NCBI GenBank assembly: GCA_013365325.1
Contig: JABVXV010000055.1
Location: 1-64,000 of the forward strand
Length of the DNA: 64,000 nucleotides
Source of the DNA: Dipetalonema caudispina
Lineage: Eukaryota > Nematoda > Chromadorea > Rhabditida > Onchocercidae
Direction: 5' to 3'
Made by a program: the position numbers and the translations under genes. The number at the start of each line of letters is the position of its first letter. Position 1 is the first letter of the stretch. The notes below the pieces were generated by a model, which searched no databases, was not told where the DNA came from, and saw only the letters and a list, made by a program, of their open reading frames with translations. Positions 59,076-64,000 of the stretch are shown piece by piece.

Positions 59076-61598
59076 TGATTCTTACTTCCGGCCAATGTGA
59101 AAGCAAATGTTGTTGGAACGTTATGCGTGTTGATTCCATTCACTTACGTATGTATCATTGCTATCATTCGTTTGTTTTGGTTATTTCATTACCGCAGGTA
59201 AATAAATCATAAGTCATTATAATTATTCGAAAATTTTAATAGCTTAATTTTATGAATTTCTTACATTCACATGGTTTTATTTTTTCCTATTATCTACCAC
59301 ATCTACGTAGGTTTTCATCCATTGCCTTCATTATTTTTCCTACTTTATACTTCATTTAAGACTTTTTTTTTTTGTTAACATTTAGAGGCCATTTTTTGTT
59401 GTTAATTGCTGTATCTTATTTTGTTCGCAGCTTGAATTTTTGTAGCAGTATAAAAAAGTTCATCATTATCCTGGAATATTCATCACTCATTTTACTGAAA
59501 GATGCAATCAGTCGTGATAACTCAAATTGTATCATTTTGTTTACGAAATGATTACTGATGGACTTAATATATAAATGTTATTGAGTTATATATTTACTTT
59601 GGTATATGTTTACTTCATACTTAGAAATCTTTAACCTTCTCTTCTATGCTGTTCCTCTCTTTAGTTTGATTTGTAAACACTTCAAAAGTTTTTCAAATGT
59701 TACAGTTTCCCAGTAAAGTTGTGATAGTATTTTCTCTGAAATAATTGCAGGAATTTCTTATTGAAATTTGAAGTCTAACATAAATAAAAAACGAATTTTA
59801 TATACTTAAAAATTTTCCTGAGTACATGTGAAATAAAAACCTTGCAAAATTACTCCTCATTATCTTCGAACAAAAACCCGATTGACTAATTACCAGCAAT
59901 AAAAGTGTTGAAGATATATAAAATTAAAAAAATAATGTCATCCAGATCTTTTTAACAATTTGGCAACGTTTATTATTTCCATATTGTACCGATTGTTATC
60001 ATACCACTGCACCGTATTGGAAAATGATTGAATTCTTCTTTCGTAATTTATTTAAATTATGCCGATCGTACTTTTGTCGATTAAATTATAAGTTTCTATT
60101 TCTTTTTATATTTTACGAATTCTTATTTGAAGTTTTTAAATATGATCTTTCAGCATAAAAGATGAAATTTTGCTTCGTAATGTAGGTGAACTTAAGAAAT
60201 TTTTAGCTAATGTTTGTTTATCAACTAACTAAAGTTCATGTGTAATGTGGAAGGTTTAAGATCAAAAAAAGTGTTGAATAGTGATGTTAAAAGATAATTG
60301 GTGAATGATTATGGATAAACATTTATTATGAAAAATTCAAACTGGAAAAAGTCCCTAAAAAGATTTTTTAGATTTCGTTTAAAAATATTAATTTATTGGC
60401 TATTAATGCTTGAATATCAAATACCACCGACTTAAGGAAGTTGTGTTCACTTTATGAACAGCCTATCATTAATTTTGAATTTTGCTTTTTGTCAGGATGA
60501 AATGATTTGTTAACTAGATTGCTATTTCTATAAATGCTGATGAAAGAGGTGCAATAAAGTTGAACTTTTTTCTATATGAATTTTTGGAATCGAAGTTTAC
60601 ACTCTGTCTTGAATATCGTTTAATCTCATTTTCGTTATTTAACATTTCAATTTCTGATTACCATATTAATTAGTCCATTTGCATTTCTCATAATTAATAG
60701 TCTTTGAACAGCAAAAATTCAAGGACTTTTCTTCATAGAATTCAAGGGATAATGTTTTAAAGTTTCTCAAAAGACTGCACGATAGGATTTTTTGATAGAA
60801 GCAAATCAAAGAAAAATTTAATGCTTGGTAGATCATAGTTAAGGTTAAATAAGCATGGATAAGTTGTTGACGAAATCGAAAATATTAATCAGGAAGAGGA
60901 CATTGCATAAGAGTTTAGAACTATAAAATTTCCTATTTTTTATAAGGATGAAACTTAAAAACTTTCATAAATTAGGATTTTATTGATTTCCAAGTAAAGA
61001 GCAGAGATGTGCTTATTGGCCTAATGGATTCGATCTTGCTTTACGTTATTCTATTATTCCGTAAGTTTCATTTTTTACCATCAATTATGACGAATTCATT
61101 TACTGCTTTTATAGATTTTCTGATTTACTTATTTTCGATACTTTCTCCTAGACATTAGAGGAAAAATTTTTCAGTTATGAACAACAGATTTCCATTCAAT
61201 TCATTATTTCTGTGTTTGCGGAAATTATTGCATAACATAACATGTTATGCAATAATAGGATAGGATATTTATTATGTTGCATTTTTGCCATTCATATAAG
61301 TCAATTTTTAAGATTATATTTCATCTACTGCAACAGAATGGATGTCAGAGGACAAGCAAGCAGTAAAAAGAGCATCATCGGTTTCTGGAATATTAGTAAT
61401 GTGTTATGACGATGAAAAAATCTGTAAAGAAAAGTGTTTTTTCACATGTCATCCTACCGATCATTGTAACGATTCATCGTTACCGAAGGTTGCATGTGTT
61501 CCTAATTTGAGTTTGTAAGTCTTATCTTTTATTAAAATTAAAATAGTAGATAAGTTTGAAATGTGTTAAAATTTTAAAAATAAAATTTCGCACTAATG

Positions 61599-61645
<47 letters not shown>

Positions 61646-61918
61646 GATTCATATCTTTTGATTGTATTATTATAAATACTACGATTGTCATATATCTGTT
61701 AAAAAATATTTTGAAATTTTCAAATATAAATAATTAAGTTTTAGGTGTAAAAATTTTTTAAAAAAAGAAATTGCAGGATGGTATTTGTGACATTTGCATT
61801 TATTCTATTCGTTGCATGCTGTTGCTGTTGTATTTGCATAGGTGCTCCAATTTTATTATGTTACAAAAGCATACGAAGATGGCAAACAAAACAAAGGACT
61901 AGACGAATGCTTGTATGA
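59076..61918 (+). CDS. Cys-rich type I membrane protein, 3' part
   Basis: Three exons with joining phases: 59076-59147, 61337-61514, 61777-61918 (stop TGA). The protein part has an extracellular-type Cys pattern (GQCESKCCWN, then CYDDEKICKEKCFFTCH, TDHCND, KVACVP), next one membrane span of about 23 residues that is itself Cys-rich (MVFVTFAFILFVACCCCCICIG), then a short strongly basic tail (YKSIRRWQTKQRTRRMLV). Paired extracellular Cys, a Cys-rich span (likely palmitoylated) and a basic end indicate a small cell-surface protein with N-terminus outside. The first exon with signal peptide was not found; intron 59148-61336 is long (2.2 kb). The layout recalls Shisa-like proteins but I do not assign it there. 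Confidence 0.55.
61602..61636. repeat. (GA)n microsatellite
   Basis: About 17 GA units inside an intron of the Cys-rich membrane protein gene. Confidence 0.9.
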
Positions 61919-63170
61919 TTTTTTTTTTTGCATTTTCAAAACATCTTTTTTGCAATTATGTACTTTTTTTTTTTTTTTTTTTCGAATTTCACCAATCTTT
62001 TTCTCTCATATCCGAGTAGTATAAAGTGATCGGGATTAATGTTATTAGCAATAAAGTATCAGTCATTTCATGGTATCTTAACTATCCATATACTAGAACA
62101 GATTGTAAATGAGATATGTGCATGATATTCGGACGTGAAACAATTTTGTTTGGTATATAAGCCCTTCGATTGAAGTTCTAATTGAAGAGATGGTATAAAT
62201 AAAATTAGAAAAAAAAAATGTATAGTTATTTCAGAACCATCAATTTACCTTTCCTATGCTTTTGAGTATTTTTACAAATGTAATATAATATCATTTTTGT
62301 TAAGTATAAAACAAAAGATTCCCCACAAAACTTAATAATTTCATTACTGATATTTTGTAAGTCCTTCAGAAGTGCTGTAATCATTGTATAGTCATATCAT
62401 GTCTACATAAGAAAATATGTTGATCGAATGACCCTAAGGTTCGATAGGATTAAGGATTACTGCGTATTTTAAGCATCGGTCATTTTAGATGAGATATAGT
62501 ATACGATGGTCATATATTTTTGTTGGATATTTTCTTATTGTCTTAGCAATCACTTCTTCAAAAGGTTTGCTATTGCTAACAGAGTTGAAGTTTTTCACTC
62601 AATTTTATTTACTTCCAAAATAATAATTCTTGGCAAATACATTAATTTCACGAAGTACCTTACAATGAGTGTGAAACATAGAAAAGTAGTAAAATTTGTA
62701 GAAATTAGGATTAGTATATTGTACTTGACTGTTGTTTACGTTTTCCATCGTTTCTTCCTTACAAATTCTATGGACTAACTTCGGAATTATTTATGGGAAT
62801 AAGAGGATAGACTGCATGCTTACAGTAATTAAGAGATCTTTCGCTTTTTGACTTGCCTATATATTTTATATCTATCTCTAAATAAAATTTCAATTTCCTG
62901 TCACATCGATACCAAGAAGAGCAAATATCCCGTAACATATTTAACACAAACGTCAACCAGAGTGAATAAATGTGAAGAATAAAAGGATTCTGCGACTTGT
63001 TCGGTCTTTGAAAACTTTTCTACATATACGAATGTATGGAGTGAAACCTGACCAATTCTTATTATAGGAGGATCTCAGACAATGACATTCGTTACGGTAC
63101 ATGAGATGGGTTTCTTTTTGTACAATTTCGCGTTGAAGAATATTTGAGAATTTTGATATTAGCATTATAT
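61919..63170. other. AT-rich region, mostly without gene
   Basis: No secure gene. Minus-strand frames at 62768-62956 and 62953-63204 have somewhat coding-like codons (e.g. NILQREIVQKETHLMYRNEC) and could belong with the segment at 63171-63414, but no splice model joins them. Confidence 0.35.
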
Positions 63171-63414
63171 TTAAAATTGAAAAATTTGGGAAGCAACTAA
63201 ACAAGGGTCGAATCCTTCGGAAGATCGACTATTTTGTCTAAACATTACAAAGTTTGTCAACTTCGTCATGAAAATTGAGTAGAAAAGTTGCAATGAAGTA
63301 AACATAATGATGACATTTTCGGTCACAAATATTCCATCACGAAGAAATGGTAGTGCAGTAATTGATGCAAGAAAATTTCCAACGAGTAATAATACAAACA
63401 TGATCCCAACAAGA
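63171..63414 (-). other. Possible exon of a multi-pass membrane protein
   Basis: After a weak acceptor (CTTAATAG) a minus-strand frame of 81 codons encodes two hydrophobic spans separated by a short polar loop (MFVLLLVGNFLASITALPFL, then loop RDGIFVTE, then NVIIMFTSLQLFYSIF) followed by a basic/polar end (NFVMFRQNSRSSEG). This resembles two neighbouring helices of a seven-pass receptor or carrier. Only about 270 bases separate it from the TFIIF gene's stop, so the remaining helices would have to lie to the left or the piece is a relic. The opposite strand is also open (63307-63504). Confidence 0.25.
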
Positions 63415-63681
63415 CTATTAAGTAGGCAAATGCCACACAGTCATTCTAAGCGAAATTCATTCGTCTCACTGAAGAGAGAAGATCATTCAGCTATACAATC
63501 GTAGGAATCAATTCGTCAGATAGAGGTGGTAACAATGATGTCTAATCATTCTGACGCATTTAAGTAATGAAGTTTCTACTAAACTGTAATGAATTTACTG
63601 CCTCTATTGATAGCGATGTATCAGTATAAATAAAGGATTATCATTGAACCCGTAAAAAAAAAAAAGAAAAAGTATTTGTTG

Positions 63682-63804
63682 TTATTCAGCTTCTTTTTTA
63701 TCTTTCCGATAGTTTCGATACTCTGGTTTTAATTCCCACATTGATTTGTGTGGTGGCATTGTATTGTACACAGCGATTTCCGTTAATATTTCTTTAACAA
63801 ATCC
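63682..63804 (-). CDS. TFIIF beta subunit (RAP30/GTF2F2), last exon, runs off right edge
   Basis: General transcription factor subunit that binds RNA polymerase II and brings it to the promoter. Only the final exon is inside the window: acceptor TTTTCAG, 40 codons and TAA at 63682. The translation (GFVKEILTEIAVYN, HKSMWELKPEYRNY) matches the end of the RAP30 winged-helix domain, whose human counterpart reads YLKEILKEI and NTWELKPEYRHY. The C-terminal tail KDKKEAE is short and charged as in the family. Upstream exons would lie from 63805 to beyond the edge; none could be fixed in the last 196 bases. Confidence 0.85.
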   Translation of the reverse strand, partial: GFVKEILTEIAVYNTMPPHKSMWELKPEYRNYRKDKKEAE

Positions 63805-64000
63805 CTGAAAATGCAAATTAAAGCAAATTGTTATGAAATTGAAGTTTGGGACAGAAACGATATGAAACCGTTTTAAGACGGTTCTAACTGGCATTAAATA
63901 AAGGATCGAAAAGGATAAGGCTAATATACAAAATAAACTCGGAGAAATAAAGTAAAAAGGAATCAAAAAAATCAAAAAGAAGGTCGCAAATAAGAAGCGT

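Overview
This window looks like nuclear DNA of a parasitic nematode, most likely a spirurid or filarial worm. The DNA is strongly AT-rich with long poly(A)/poly(T) tracts, genes are split by many small GT-AG introns with TTTCAG-type acceptors, several start codons lie within a few bases of an orphan splice acceptor (as in spliced-leader trans-splicing), and the gene families (RPS4, NAC alpha, ceramide synthase, short SH2-kinase, cuticle-type collagen) fit a nematode. No bacterial, viral or organellar gene was seen. Exon models below were built by reading splice sites by hand and checking that phases join; all multi-exon models called complete add up to a multiple of three.

Layout. 0-12.4 kb: a tandem segmental duplication on the minus strand. 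Unit A (about 1.75-6.9 kb) has a decayed collagen-like gene carrying a 679-bp insertion, followed by an intact Fer/Fps-like SH2-tyrosine kinase. Unit B (about 8.0-12.2 kb) has the sister collagen-like gene, hugely expanded by a Thr/Ser-rich repeat, and has lost the kinase body. 12.4-18.3 kb: ribosomal protein S4 and a TRUB2-like mitochondrial pseudouridine synthase, close together on the plus strand. 18.3-22.7 kb: gene-poor, with weak hints of one more gene. 22.7-25.3 kb: ceramide synthase (minus). 27.4-28.7 kb: NAC alpha (plus). 29.5-30.9 kb: ribosomal protein L17 (minus), followed by a minisatellite at 31.27-31.69 kb.

31.7-37.5 kb: PP1 inhibitor-3 (PPP1R11) then a BTB protein with a long unstructured tail (plus). 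38.5 kb: a small one-pass membrane protein (minus). 38.7-45 kb: a long AT-rich stretch without a recognisable gene. 45.1-47.4 kb: the 3' part of a divergent alpha-carbonic-anhydrase-related protein that has lost all three zinc histidines and has a GPI-like tail. 48.4-53.9 kb: a PARP2-like polymerase whose model begins with two WWE domains. 54.8-56.6 kb: an intronless VPS33B. 57-62 kb: exons of two unrecognised genes, one a Cys-rich type I membrane protein. 62.8-64 kb: a possible multi-TM exon and the last exon of the TFIIF beta subunit (RAP30), which runs off the right edge.

Most genes are unrelated housekeeping functions (translation, nascent-chain handling, sphingolipid synthesis, DNA repair, vesicle fusion, transcription). 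The most interesting items are the collagen/mucin-like repeat gene and its duplication history, the WWE-WWE-WGR-PARP architecture, the zinc-less carbonic anhydrase relative, and the intronless VPS33B in an intron-rich setting.
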